A DNA stretch of 64,000 nucleotides from Arachis hypogaea. Lineage: Eukaryota > Streptophyta > Magnoliopsida > Fabales > Fabaceae. This document shows positions 11,761-23,263 of this stretch, piece after piece. The stretch spans positions 70,918,528 to 70,982,527 of the forward strand of contig NC_092044.1 in NCBI RefSeq assembly GCF_003086295.3, given 5' to 3'. The notes beneath the pieces were generated by a model. It was not told where the DNA came from, did not search any database, and was given only the letters and a program-made list of their open reading frames with translations. Made by a program: the position numbers and the translations under genes. Position 1 is the stretch's first letter. Each line of letters begins with the position of its first letter.

Positions 11761-12129
11761 ATGTCTAATCTCAATTCTCCCTCTGATAAGAATGAGACAA
11801 CTGTGCAATACCTAGTGTGCCAACCCTCTCTTTCTATGCAGAGCATTACAGAGCCCCCAGACATCAATTTTAAGTTTGGTGTTGGGCAACCCTCAACAAG
11901 CTCTAAGCACAAAGGTACTAAAAAGAAAGTACCTAAAGGTTGGAGGGACAAGAACATTCCTACTGAAGACCTCTCACCTGGCATAAGAGTTGTCTTCACT
12001 AAGAAGCCAGTCTTACCACACACAGTGAGCCGTGTCCTACCTATAGAGCATGTAGAGCTCATTCATGAGAGAACAGGCTGGAAATTCACTGTTAGGGGCA
12101 AAAATCTGAGCCCATACTCACTTCTGTAA
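11761..12129 (+). pseudogene. Short frame resembling the integrase C-terminal tail (element A)
   Basis: A 122-residue frame lies after the protease. The second half reads TVSRVLPIEHVELIHERTG..KFTVRG, which has the spacing of the SH3-like integrase tail seen at 5360-5460 and 42640-42740 (V-x-P-x-x-x-VEL, then KF-x-x-x-G-x-x-x-x-x-Y). This suggests an internal deletion that removed RT through the integrase core but kept the last domain. The first half carries KFGVGQPSTSS, which is the translated TAAGTTTGGTGTTGG motif. Homology is inferred from pattern only. Confidence 0.5.
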
Positions 12130-12169
12130 GGAGCTAAAGGTCAAGCTAATGACGTTAAAAGAGCGCTTG

Positions 12170-12185
12170 TTAGGAGGCAACCCAA
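12170..12185 (+). other. Hairpin I (element A)
   Basis: TTAGG-AGGCAA-CCCAA, about 40 nt after the last stop and preceded by AGAGCGCTTG. One A-C mismatch weakens the stem. Confidence 0.6.
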
Positions 12186-12599
12186 CTTTACTCAACCATA
12201 TTTATTTTATTTCATTTTATTTTTCTTTTAGTTATTAGAGTCATGATCATATGCAACATTCAGTCAAGAGACAGAATTCACAGCAGTGAAAACAGAACAC
12301 TCCGGATAGAGTGTCAAAGTTGATCGCCAATGAGGAAGCCCTCACTGGGCGTTCAACGCCCCAAGAGGGGAGCATTGCTGGCGTTGAATGCTAGCCAGGG
12401 AGCAGCCCCTGGGCGTTCAAACACCAGTGCAGAGAAGCAGGGAATCTGGATTCCCTAGCCTCTAAGGACTTGTGTGTCCCACAGCATCCCCACCTACCCC
12501 ACCTACCCCACCTACTTTAATACTTTCCCACACACACTTCCCTAAAAACCCTAATTCAATCACATCCATTGCATTTCTCCAAACCATCATAACTCCAAC
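12186..12599 (+). other. Inter-ORF spacer of element A
   Basis: Non-coding. It holds two GGCGTT/AACGCC blocks (12340-12425), then a small tandem of CCCCACCTA (about 12487-12516), then C/A-rich sequence. It continues at 26217 into the ORF3 promoter region. Confidence 0.6.
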
Positions 12600-12767
12600 T
12601 GAAGAACGGAATTCTTGCGCGATCTAGAATTTTCACAAATAAATTCCCGTTGTAAGTATAGCTTCTAGACCAACAAGAATTCCCTTCTTACAAAAGTTTT
12701 GGTTGTCACAAGTAACAAACCCAATAAAATTTATAAATCGAAGTATTCAAACCTTGGGTTGTCTTCT
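12600..12767 (-). repeat. 3' LTR of element X, outer fragment
   Basis: TGAAGAACGGAATTC.. matches the 5' LTR from 24735 (TGACGAATGGAATTC..). It is interrupted at 12767 and resumes at 18931 (cttct TSD). Confidence 0.88.
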
Positions 12768-14416
12768 TGATGAGCGGATAATTTATACGCTTTTTGGCAT
12801 TGTTTTTAGGTAGTTTTTAGTATGATCTAGTTACTTTTAGGGATGTTTTCATTAGTTTTTATGCTAAATTCATATTTCTGGACTTTACTATGAGCTTTTG
12901 TATTTTTCTGTGATTTCAGGTATTTTCTGGCTGAAATTAAGGGACCAGAGCAAAACTCTGATAAAAGGCTGACAAAGGACTGCTGATGCTGTTGGAATCT
13001 GACCTCGCTGCACTCGAAATGAATTTTCTAGAGGTACAGAACTCCAAATGGCGCGCTCTCAACAGCATTGGAAAGTAGACATCTAGAGCTTTCCAGCAAT
13101 ATACAATAATCCATACTTTGTTCGAGATTAGACAACGTAAACTAGCGCTCAACGCCAGTTCCATGCTGCATTCTAGAGTCAAACGCCAGAAACACGTCAC
13201 GAACCAGAGTTGAACGCCCAAAACACGTTACAACTTGGCGTTCAACTCCAAGATAAGCCTCAGCTCGTGTAACATTCAAGCTCAGCCCAAACATACACCA
13301 AGTGGGCACCAGAAGTGGATTTATGCATCAATTACTTACTTCTGTAAACCCTAGCAGCTAGTTTATTATAAATAGGACTTTTTACTAGTGTATTAGACAT
13401 CTTGGAACGTTTAGTTCTTAGACCTTGGGGGCTGGCCTCTCGGCCATGCCTGAACCTTCATCACTTATGTATTTTCAACGGTGGAGTTTCTACACACCAT
13501 AGATTAAGGGTGTGGAGCTTTGCTGTACCTCAACTTTTAATGCAATTACTATTATTTTCTATCCAAATCTCTTTATTCCTATTCTAAGATATTCGTTGCA
13601 CTTCAACTTGATGAATGTGATGATCCGTGACACTCATCATCATTCTCACCTATGAACGCGTGTGACTAACAACCACTTCCATTCTACCTTAGGCCGGGCG
13701 CATATCTCTTGGATTCCTTAAATAGAATCTTCGTGGTATAAGCTAGATTGATGGCGGCATTCATGGGAATCCAGAAAGTCTAACCTTGTCTGTGGTATTC
13801 CGAGTAGGATTCCAGGATTGAATGACTATGATGAGCTTCAAACTCTTGAAGGCTGGGCGTTAGTGACAGACGCAAAAGAATCAAGGGATTCTATTCCAAC
13901 CTGATTGAGAACCGACAGATGATTAGCCGTGCTGTGACAGAGCATTTGGACCTTTTTCACTGAGAGAATGGGATGTAGCTATTGACAACGGTGATGCCCT
14001 ACATACAGCTTGCCATGGAAAGGAGTAAGAAGGATTGAAGGAAGAAGTAGGAAAGTAGAAAAAGAAAAGGCATAGTATCTCCATACGCTTATCTGAAATT
14101 CCCACCATTAATTTACATAAGTATTTCTATCCTATTTTAATTATCTTTATTTTTTATTTATTATTTATTGATATTCGAAAATCCATAATCAATTATTATC
14201 TGCATGACTGAGATTTACAAGATGACCATAGCTTGCTTCATACCAACAATCTCTGCGGGATCGACCCTTACTCACGTAAGGTTTATTACTTGGACGACCC
14301 AGTACACTTGCTGGTTAGTTGAACGGAGTTGTGTCCACACATAGCAAAGAGCCATTATAATAAATTTCATACAAGTACAAAGAGTCTAACTTTGATGATC
14401 ACAATTTCGTCCACCA
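12768..14416 (+). repeat. 5' LTR of the deleted FIDEL-type element
   Basis: TGATGAGCGG..TTCGTCCACCA. It contains GGCGCTCAACGCC palindromes upstream of TATAAATAGG (13367-13376), the GGCTGGCC..GGCCATGCC inverted repeat, and CTTAC-TCAC-GTAAG near the 3' end. Confidence 0.93.
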
Positions 14417-14422
14417 AGTTTT

Positions 14423-14439
14423 TGGCGCCGTTGCCGGGG
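14423..14439 (+). other. Primer binding site, tRNA-Asp type
   Basis: TGGCGCCGTTGCCGGGG, six bases after the LTR. It is complementary to the 3' end expected for plant tRNA-Asp, as in Athila-type elements. Confidence 0.8.
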
Positions 14440-16020
14440 TTTGTTCGAGTATGGACAACTGACGGTTCATCTTGTTGCTCAGATTAGGTAATTTTCTTTT
14501 CAAAAAGTTTTCAAAAATTTTTCTTTATTTTCATTTTTCTAAAGAATATTTTCGAAAAAAATTAATAAAAATACAAAAAAATCATAAAATCATAAAAACC
14601 AAAAATATTTTGTGTTTCTTGTTTGAGTCTTGAGTCAATTTTTAAGTTTGGTGTCAATTGCATGTTTTAAAAATATATTTCTTGCATTTTTCGAAAATTC
14701 ATGCATTCATAGTGTTCTTCATGATCTTCAAATTGTTCTTGGTAAGTCTTCTTGTTTGATCTTGATGTTTTCTTGTTTTGTGTTGTTTATTGTTTTTCAT
14801 ATGCATTTTTCGTTTATTAGAATCCATGCATTAAAGATTTCTAAGTTTGGTGTCTTGCATGTTTTCTTTGCATCAAAAATTTTTCAAAATTATATTCTTG
14901 ATGTTCATCATGATCTTCAAAGTGTTCTTGGTGTTCATCTTGACATTCATAGTGTTCTTGCATGCATCTTGTGTTTTGATCCAAAATTTTCATATTTTGC
15001 GTCATTTTTATGTTTTTCTTTCTCATCTTTAAAAATTCAAAAATCAAAAAAATATCTTTTCCTTATTTCCCTCCAAATTTTCGAAATTTTGGGTTGACTT
15101 GGTCAAAAATTTTTAAAAAATTAGTTGTTTCTCACAAGTCAAGTCAAATTTTCAATTTTAAAAATCCTATCTTTTCAAAACTTTTTCAAAAATAAAATCT
15201 TTTTCATTTTTATCTTATTAATTTCGAAATTTTTAAAATTTTTTCGAAAAAAAATCCTTTTCTTAATATTATTTCATGATTTTCGAAAATTACACTAACA
15301 ATTAATATGATTGATTCAAAAATTTGAAGTTTGTTACTTTCTTGTTAAGAAAGGTTCAATCTTTAAATTCTATAATCTTATCTTTAGTTTCTTGTTAGTA
15401 AAGCAATTAATTTTAATTTTAAAAATTAAATCTTTTTTTAAAATATCTTTATCTTAAAAATCTTATTTCTTTATCATATCTTTTATCTTATCTTCTTATC
15501 TTATCTTGTTATCATATCTCTTTCAAAATTTTATCTTTTTCAAAATTTGATTTCAAAATATCTTATCTAACTTCTTATCTTCTTATCTTTTCAAATTTGA
15601 TTTTAATATCTTTTTCAACTAACTAATTAACTTTTTTTTTGTTTCTTATCTTTTTCAAAACCACCTAACTACTTTTCCCTCTCTAATTTTCGAAAATATC
15701 TCATCTCTTTTTCAAAAATTCTTTTTAATTGTTTTAAATTTTAATTTTAATTATATCTTATCTTTAATTTTCGAAAATCATTAACTACTTTTTCAAAATT
15801 ATTTTCGAATTCTCTCTCTCTCTTCTCTTCTTCTATTTATTTATTTATTTTCTAACACTTCTCTTCACCTCTCTTCCTCTCCAATCACTGCCTCTATCCT
15901 TACCCTTCTGTTTGGATTCTCCTTTCTTTATTCCCTTTCTTCTTCTACTAACAATAAGGAACCTCTTTACTGTGACATAGAGGATTCCTCTTTCTTTTCT
16001 TGTTCTCTTCTTCCCTATAT
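14440..16020 (+). other. AT-rich leader of the deleted FIDEL-type element
   Basis: Low-complexity T/A-rich sequence with repeated TTTTCGAAAA palindromes and TATCTTATCTT words. There are two copies of TAAGTTTGGTGTC (about 14643 and 14842). It ends in a TATTTATTTATT plus pyrimidine-rich stretch (15830-16000) just before the gag start. No credible coding. Confidence 0.65.
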
Positions 16021-16198
16021 GAGCAGGAACAAGGAAAAAAGGCATTCTTGTTGAAGCTGACCCTGAACCTGAAAGGACTCTGAAGAGGAAATTAAGAGAA
16101 GATCAAAGAGCAATGAGGGAGGAGCAACAAAGGCAAGGAAGGGACATAGAAGAGCTTAAGGACATCATTGGTCCTTCAAAAAGGCGCCACCCTCACTA
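16020..16198 (+). pseudogene. Fused remnant: gag start joined to ORF3 end
   Basis: ATGAGCAGGAAC.. is the gag start, matching the minus-strand gag start at 60823. An extra base in the following A/G run shifts it into a stop after 11 codons. In the shifted frame it reads EADPEPERTLKRKLRE, then passes directly into DQRAMREEQQRQGRDIEEL, which is the tail of ORF3 (compare 56584-56700). The join lies in similar AGAGAA/GAGAAGATCAA sequence, consistent with a microhomology deletion or template jump. Confidence 0.75.
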
Positions 16199-17244
16199 AG
16201 GTGGATTCATTCTTTGTTCTTACTTTTTTGCTATTCGGTTTTTATATTATATGTTTATCTATGTTTTGTGTCTCTACTTCATGATCATTAATGTTTAGTA
16301 ACTATGTCTTAAAGTTATGAATAATTTCATTAATCCTTCACCTCTCTTAAATGAAAAATGTTTTAATTCAAAAGAACAAGAAGTACATAAATTTCGAATT
16401 TATCTTTGAATTTAGTTTAATTATATTGATGTGGTGACAATACTTTTTGTTTTCTGAATGAATGCTTGAACAGTGCATATTTTTGATCTTGTTATTTATG
16501 AATGTTAAAATTGTTGGCTCTTGAAAGAATGATGAACAAAGAAAAATGTTATTGATGATCTGAAAAATCATAAAATTGATTCTTGAAGCGAGAAAAAACA
16601 GTGAAAAACAAAAGCTTGCGAAAAAAAATAGAAAGAAAAAGAAAAAGCAAGCAGAAAAAGCCAATAGCCCTTAAAACCAAAAGGCAAGGGTAAAAAGGAT
16701 CCAAGGCTTTGAGCATCAATGGATAGGAGGGCCCAAGGAAATAAAATCCAGGCCTAAGCGGCTAAATCAAGCTGTCCCTAACCATGTGCTTGTATCATGA
16801 AGGTCCAAGTGAAAAGCTTGAGACTGAGTGGTTAAAGTCGTGATCCAAAGCAAAAAGAGTGTGCTTAAGAGCTCTGGACACCTCTAACTGGGGACTCTAG
16901 CAAAGCTGAGTCACAATCTGAAAAGGTTCACCCAGTCATGTGTCTGTGGCATTTATGTATCCGGTGGTAATACTGGAAAACAAAGTGCTTAGGGCCACGG
17001 CCAAGACTCATAAAAGTAGCTGTGTTCAAGAATCAACATACTTAACTAGGAGAATCAATGACACTATCCGAAATTCTAAGTTCCTAGAGAAGCCAATCAT
17101 TCTAAACTTCAAAGGAAAAAGCGAGATGCCAAAACTGTTCAGAAGCAAAAAGCTACAAGTCTCACTCATCTAATTAGAATTAATATTCATTGATATTTTG
17201 GAATTTATAGTATATTCTCTTCTTTTTATCCTAATTGATTTTCA
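16199..17244 (+). other. 3' non-coding region of the deleted FIDEL-type element
   Basis: Matches the reverse complement of 39370-40380 and 55563-56570, the post-ORF3 regions of the two minus-strand FIDEL-type elements. No coding seen. Confidence 0.7.
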
Positions 17245-17282
17245 GTTGCTTGGTGACAAGCAACAATTTAAGTTTGTTGTTG
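17245..17282 (+). other. Hairpin II and PPT-position motif
   Basis: GTTGCTTG-GTGA-CAAGCAAC (17245-17264), then AATTTAAGTTTGTTGTTG abutting the 3' LTR. Confidence 0.7.
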
Positions 17283-18930
17283 TGATGAGCAGATAATTTA
17301 TATGCTTTTTGGCATTGTTTTTAGGTAGTTTTTAGTATGATCTAGTTACTTTTAGGGATGTTTTCATTAGTTTTTATGCTAAATTCACATTTCTGGACTT
17401 TACTATGAGTTTGTGTGTTTTTCTGTGATTTCAGGTATTTTCTGGCTGAAATTAAGGGACCTGGCAAAACTCTGATAAAAGGCTGACAAAGGACTGCTGA
17501 TGCTGTTGGAATCTGACCTCCCTGCACTCGAAATAAATTTTCTTTAGATACAGAACTCCAAATGGCGCGCTCTCAATGGCATTGGAAAGTAGAAATCCAG
17601 AGCTTTCCAGCAATATATAATAGTCCATACTTTGTTCGAGATTAGATGACGTAAACTGGCGCTCAACGCCAGTTCCATGCTGCATTCTGGAGTCAAACTC
17701 CAGAAACACGTCACGAACCAGAGTTGAACGCCCAAAACACGTTACAACTTGGCGTTCAACTCCAAGATAAGCCTCAGCTCATGTAACATTCAAGCTCAGC
17801 CCAAACATACACCAAGTGGGCCCCGGAAGTGGATTTATGCATCAATTACTTACTTCTGTAAACCCTAGCAACTAGTTTATTATAAATAGGACTTTTTACT
17901 AGTGTATTAGACATCTTGGAACGTTTAGTTCTTAGACCTTGGGGGCTGGCCTCTCGGCCATGCCTGAACCTTCATCACTTATGTATTTTCAATGGTGGAG
18001 TTTCTACACACCATAGATTAAGGGTGTGGAGCTCTGCTGTACCTCAACTTTTAATGCAATTACTATTATTTTCTATCCAATTCTCTTTATTCCTATTCTA
18101 AAATATTCGTTGCACTTCAACTTGATGAATGTGATGATCCGTGACACTCATCATCATTCTCACCTATGAACGCGCGTGACTGACAACCACTTCCGTTTTA
18201 CCTTAGGCCGGGCGCATATCTCTTGGATTCCTTAAACAGAATCTTCGTGGTATAAGCTAGATTGATGGCGGCATTCATGGGAATTCGGAAAGTCTAACCT
18301 TGTCTGTGGTATTCCGAGTAGGATTCCGGGATTGAATGACTGTGACGAGCTTCAAACTCCTGAAGGCTGGGCGTTAGTGACAGACGCAAAAAAAACAAGG
18401 GATTCTATTCCAACCTGATTGAGAACCGACAGATGATTAGCCGTGCTGTGACAGAGAATTTAGACCTTTTTCACTGAGAGGATGGGATGTAGCCATTGAC
18501 AACAGTGATGCCCTACATACAGCTTGCCATGGAAAGGAGTAAGAAGGATTGAAGGAAGAAGTAGGGAAGTAGAAAAAGAAAAGGCACAGTATCTCCATAC
18601 GCTTATCTGAAATTCCCACCATTAATTTACATAAGTATTTCTATCCTATTTTAATTATCTTTATTTTCTGTTTATTATTTATTAATATTCGAAAATCCAT
18701 AATCAATTATTATCTGCATGACTGAGATTTACAAGATGACCATAGCTTGCTTCATACCAACAATCTCTGCGGGATCGACCCTTACTCACGTAAGGTTTAT
18801 TACTTGGACGACCCAGTACACTTGCTGGTTAGTTGAACGGAGTTGTGTCCACACATAGCAAAGAGCCATTATAATAAGTTTCATACAAGTACAAAGAGTC
18901 CAACTTTGATGATCACAATTTCGTCCACCA
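17283..18930 (+). repeat. 3' LTR of the deleted FIDEL-type element
   Basis: TGATGAGCAG..CGTCCACCA, nearly identical to the 5' LTR; TATAAATAGG at 17881-17890. Confidence 0.93.
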
Positions 18931-20246
18931 CTTCTCAAGGAATTACAGGGAAGTATGTTTTACTATTGGTTATGGAAAACAGTACTTTTTGGGTTTTAAG
19001 AAGGTTTGAGCAAGAGAAATAAATTGCAGGAATTAATAAATCAATAACTGTAAATCTCTTGGCAAGGTATGAAAACCGGAGTTCCTATCCTAGCTATCCT
19101 TATCAGATGTGATGAGAATTGGGTTTTAATCCCACTTAGTTATCCTTTATTAAATAAAAGAAAGTCAAGTGGACTAATTAAATTGATCCTCAAGTCTTAG
19201 TCAACTTTTAGAGCAATCCAAATTAATTAGCAATCTGCCAATTTCAACTACTGTTGAGTTTGATAACTCAAGTATTACCAATTAATTAACCAAAGCCAAA
19301 AGGGAAAATAAATCATAAAGAAAGCAGAACAATCATGAGTCTGAAATACCTCAAATTATATTAACTAAAAAAATCATAAAATGAATGGTCCATAAGCCAA
19401 TTGGGCAATATAAGTCAAATACACATAAAAGCATCAGAGTAAATAAGAGTATAAGAGAAACATAAATTATTGAACCTGATATGAAGAAACAATCTCAATG
19501 ACTAAAAGAAATCCTAAATACTTTAAGAGGAATCCTAATTCTAATCCTAAGACCTAAGAGAGAGGAGAGAGCCTCTCTTTCTAGAATCTACATCTAAAAC
19601 TTAAAATTATGATTAATGATTGAATGAATGATTCTGCTCCACTCCCAGCCTCTAATCTGTGTTTTCTGGACCGAGAATTAGGTCAAAAACAGCCCAGAAA
19701 TCGCTGATTGCGAAATCTAATACGTACAAGTCGCGGCTCATGCACGCGTGGCCGATGGGCTTTTCACCAATGTGCGCGTGCGCGTGCTTTGCACGTGCGT
19801 GTCCTTAAACGCCAAGTCAACTATAAAAAATTATATAATATTGTGAAGCTATGGATATTATCTTTCCAATGCAACTGGAACTACTTCATTTGTACCTCTG
19901 TAGCTCAAGTTATAATCATTTGAGTGCGAAGAGGTCAGGTTGGACAGCTTAGCAATTTCTTCAGTTTCTTGTATTCCTTCTACTTTTGCATGCTTTTTTT
20001 CCATCCTCTAAGCCATTCCTGCCCTGTAATCTCTGAAATCACTTAACACACATATCATGGCATCAAATGGTAATAAGAGAGGATTAAACATAGCAAAATT
20101 AAAGCCCAAAGAAGCATGTTTTCAATCATAGCACAAAATCTGGAAGGAAAACGTAAACTCATGCAATTAGTATGAATATGTGTATGAAAGATTGATAAAA
20201 TCCACTCAATTAAGCACAAGATAAACCATAAAATAGTGGTTTATCA
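18931..20246 (-). repeat. 3' LTR of element X, inner fragment
   Basis: It continues the LTR begun at 12600 and ends ..GTGGTTTATCA. It contains an ACGCGT/CGCGTG-rich patch near 19735-19800, also present in the other LTR at 25700-25775. Confidence 0.88.
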
Positions 20247-20285
20247 ACCTCCCCACACTTAAACATTAGCATGTCCTCATGCTAA
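20247..20285 (-). other. PPT and hairpin II of element X
   Basis: On the element strand: TTAGCATG-AGGA-CATGCTAA, two bases, then TTTAAGTGTGGGGAGGT reaching the LTR. The stem sequence is unlike the FIDEL-type stems, but architecture and loop are the same. The purine-rich GTGTGGGGAGG is a good PPT. Confidence 0.75.
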
Positions 20286-21664
20286 GCTCAAGAGAAGCTA
20301 TAAAGAAGTGAAGAGGAATGATAGAGAGTATGCAATGCAACCTATCTATGTGAATGCAACTACATGCAAAATGATTCTACCTACTTGGTGAAAAAGTAAA
20401 TAAATCTTTCAATAACAAATATGAACTGGGTTTCACTAATTTAAATCACAAAATAAAGTACAAATGACTTGCAAGAAGAAAATAGATCATGAAAGCAGGG
20501 AACAAGGAATCGAGCATCAAACCCTCACTGGAGGTGTATACACTCTAATCACTCAAGTGTTTGAGGTTCGATTCTCTCAATTTTCTACTAACCTTGCTTT
20601 CTAAGGCTTGCTCTTCATCTAACAATCAACAAAAATTAATGCACAGATACACATATCAAGAGGTCTTTTAAGGGTTGTAATGGGGTTAGGGTCAAGGTAG
20701 GATTGTATTTGGCCAAGTGGACTAAAATCTGAATCCTTAATTAACATAAACTTTCCACCTAACTTAGACAATCCATGTAATCACAATACAAGATCTAACT
20801 GCCCATAAACTATGTTTATCACATATTCATGCATCCTAAATTTAAGTCAACTCATATGCATTGATATTATTACTTTACTTGGGGCATTTTGTCCCCTTTT
20901 ATTATTTGCTCTTTTTTCTTTCTATTTTTCTCTCTCTTTTTTTTGAGTCTGAAATGCATATGATTAAAGTATTGAATGCAATAATATGTGCTCAACTATT
21001 ATTTTGCACATTTTCACAAAAATATACAACACCCAATTACTCAAACCAAATATTTTCAAACCCAACTTCCCCACACTTAAATCATGAGCACTTTTACTAG
21101 TCTAAGCTAACCAAGGATTCAAATTAAGGACATTATTGTTTTTCGCTTAGAGTTAATGATGTGCTAAAATAAAGAACAAAGGGGTAAAAATAGGCTCAAA
21201 TTGGTTTGCAAAGGATAATGAAAGGTAAGGCCATATGGGTATGTAAGCTTAGTGAAACAAGGCCTCAATCATATAAGTGCATGCATACATCAAATAATGG
21301 AAATATAGAATTAAGCAAGACAAAGATCACAATTTTAGAAAGAAAAACACACACCAAAAATAAAATATTGGTTGATAAGATGCAACCAATCAAATAGGCT
21401 CAAAATCTCACTGGTTTTGTGAGTTCGAGCTCTAAACCATGTTCCAAAATAGTATTCCTTCAAACAAGTTTTTCACAAAGTTTTTAATTTAAATTAGTGA
21501 AATACTATAAAAAGTTTTCCTGAAAAGAAAATATTACTTCAACCAAGTAATGGTAATATATGCACAAAATCAAACAAACATGCAATCAAACATGCAAATG
21601 CAACAATGAAAAACAAAAATTGGTGTTGAGAAGAAAGTGACTAACCCACGGAGATCGGTATCGA

Positions 21665-21701
21665 CCTCCCCACACTTAAAGGTTGCACCGTCCTTGGTGC
21701 A
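21665..21701 (-). other. Internal copy of hairpin II plus PPT-like motif (element X)
   Basis: On the element strand: TGCACC-AAGGAC-GGTGCA, then ACC, then TTTAAGTGTGGGGAGG. The loop AAGGAC and the ACC spacer are identical to the FIDEL-type copy at 57785-57804, although stem and tail differ. No ORF follows it now. Confidence 0.65.
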
Positions 21702-22498
21702 TGCAAAGCTGTGCGGGTGGGCGGGAGTTGTGGTTCCTCAGCTAATGCTCCTGTCGTTTCGCTCTTCGCCGGTGGCTTGTTAGAGGCTTTCTTTTTATCC
21801 TTTTTGGTGGCTATCCTGAAAAAGGGATAAAGGAAAGGGACATGTAATCTGAATAGCTAGAACCGGGAAGAGGAAGGTTCAAGTGAAAATCAATGCCAAT
21901 GTAAGAGATAAAGTCTTAAAGATATGGTCGCGTCTACATGCAATTAGGACATCAATGGAAATATAGTATGGCATATTAAAGCAATTAGATGCAAGATGTT
22001 TATTGGCATGCTAGCAAAGGCATGAGTAGCATATATCAAGCATTAAAAGACAAAATGTATTGTCAGTTGTGAGAAACTAACAATAATGTGTATTAACAAT
22101 TATATTTAATTAATAAAATATTGGAAGGGTTTGGTGAAAAACAGGCATTAGAGTAGAAGGATAGGATAATTAAGAATTTACAATGCCATACGAGTTTTTC
22201 ACAAACACTTGCTATGCATGTAAAAATTCAAAAATTAGTATTAATTGTCAAATCACTTTTGATGATATCCACAAGCTCGAGTATAATAATATAAGACCCA
22301 AATAAAGTTTCAACACCAATGAAAAAAAGGCAATGAATGAAAGTATGCAAATAAATTAAATGAAATAGAATGGAAGTGAAGGGGGATGAGAAGTTAAAGA
22401 TATGAAGAAGAAGAAAGTAAGAAAAGGAAGAAGAAAGAATTAAGAAAGGGGAAAGAAAAAGAATAAGAAAAGATGAGATAGTTGGTGCTGGGATGGAT

Positions 22499-22880
22499 AA
22501 GCTGTGCGGCGCAGGTGACGCGGACGCGTGCGTCACACGATCGCGTGGACTGCGCTGGGCTCATGTGACGCGGATACGTGGGGCACGCGGTCGCGTGGGT
22601 TGGTTGGTGCTTCCAGCACCATTCCAGCAACATTCCAGCACAACTTTCTGTCTAAACATATTTCTACGACGATTTCGTAGGCCACGCGTGCGCGTGGGTG
22701 ACGCAGACGCATGGAGGCTGGATTTTGCAAATTGCGCAAACGTGTCAGTGACGCGTTCGCGTGGGCTAGATTGTGCCTATGGCATGCCTCCAGCCACACT
22801 CCTGCGTAACTCTTTGTTTCTTTTCTTCATTGTTGCGAAGGCACTATGACGCGAGCGCGTCAATGACGCTGGCGCGTCGC
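22499..22880. repeat. GC-rich patch of ACGCGT / GACGCG words
   Basis: Repeated words such as GTGACGCGGACGCGTGCG and GTGACGCGTTCGCGTGGG in a very AT-rich surrounding. Similar words occur in the element X LTRs and in the element D LTR (29280-29605). Confidence 0.65.
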
Positions 22881-23026
22881 ATGCCTTAATCCCCTTTTTT
22901 TATATGAAAAATGCAGAATGCAATATGTAGATGTTGATGCAAAATATAATGAATGTCATGCAAAAATTCCAGGTTCAATCAAAATTCAAAAATAGAGTAA
23001 AATGGAGAGGGAACGATCATACCATG

Positions 23027-23042
23027 GTGGGTTGTCTCCCAC
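23027..23042 (-). other. Hairpin I (element X)
   Basis: On the element strand GTGGG-AGACAA-CCCAC, preceded by AAAGTGCTAG. It sits after the long ORF, as in the other families. Confidence 0.65.
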
Positions 23043-23263
23043 CTAGCACTTTTAGTTAAAGTCCTTAAGTTGGACGTTTGATGAGCTTTCTGTTATGGTG
23101 GCTTGTGCTTGAATTCATCCAAAAATCTCCACCAGTGTTTGGAATGCTAGCATTCTCCGGGGTCCCAAACAAGTCACGTAAAGCCTTTGGGTGAGTTCAA
23201 ATAGGCTTCAATGCTCCCGGGGTGTTGAATGTCAAAATAGATTCCAGGATCCCAAACTCTACT

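Larger units (their letters stand above)
10377..12599 (+). mobile_element. Element A, left visible piece: non-autonomous FIDEL-type retrotransposon
   Basis: It begins mid-gag where element B ends and runs through protease and an integrase-tail-like frame, with no RT, RNase H or integrase core. It continues at 26217 after the element X insertion (TSD ccaac 12595-12599 / cccac 26217-26221). The gag matches the minus-strand gag at 58485-60823, which belongs to an element with FIDEL-type LTRs. Confidence 0.8.
12768..18930 (+). mobile_element. Internally deleted FIDEL-type retrotransposon with near-identical LTRs
   Basis: Both LTRs (1649 and 1648 bp), the PBS and the PPT-position motif are present, with a perfect 5-bp TSD cttct (12763-12767 and 18931-18935). 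The internal region is only 2866 bp. It keeps the long AT-rich leader, the first codons of gag, and then jumps to the last codons of ORF3. All of gag, protease and pol are gone. LTR similarity judged by eye is very high, pointing to recent insertion. Confidence 0.93.
20286..23026 (-). other. Non-coding 3' internal region of element X
   Basis: No protein recognised. It includes further copies of the PPT-like TTTAAGTGTGGGGA (about 21068-21080 and 21665-21680), a purine-rich stretch (22320-22480) and a GC-rich ACGCG patch (22499-22880). Confidence 0.6.

Noticed and set aside
12486..12516. Microsatellite of interest
   Set aside because: Only about three copies of CCCCACCTA; probably simple slippage.
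14630..15195. Hydrophobic Phe/Leu-rich frames in the FIDEL-type leader
   Set aside because: They come from T-rich low-complexity sequence between the PBS and the gag start; no codon-like pattern.
22228..22849. Overlapping frames on both strands near the ACGCG patch
   Set aside because: Products of repeated GC-rich and purine-rich words; no recognised domain.
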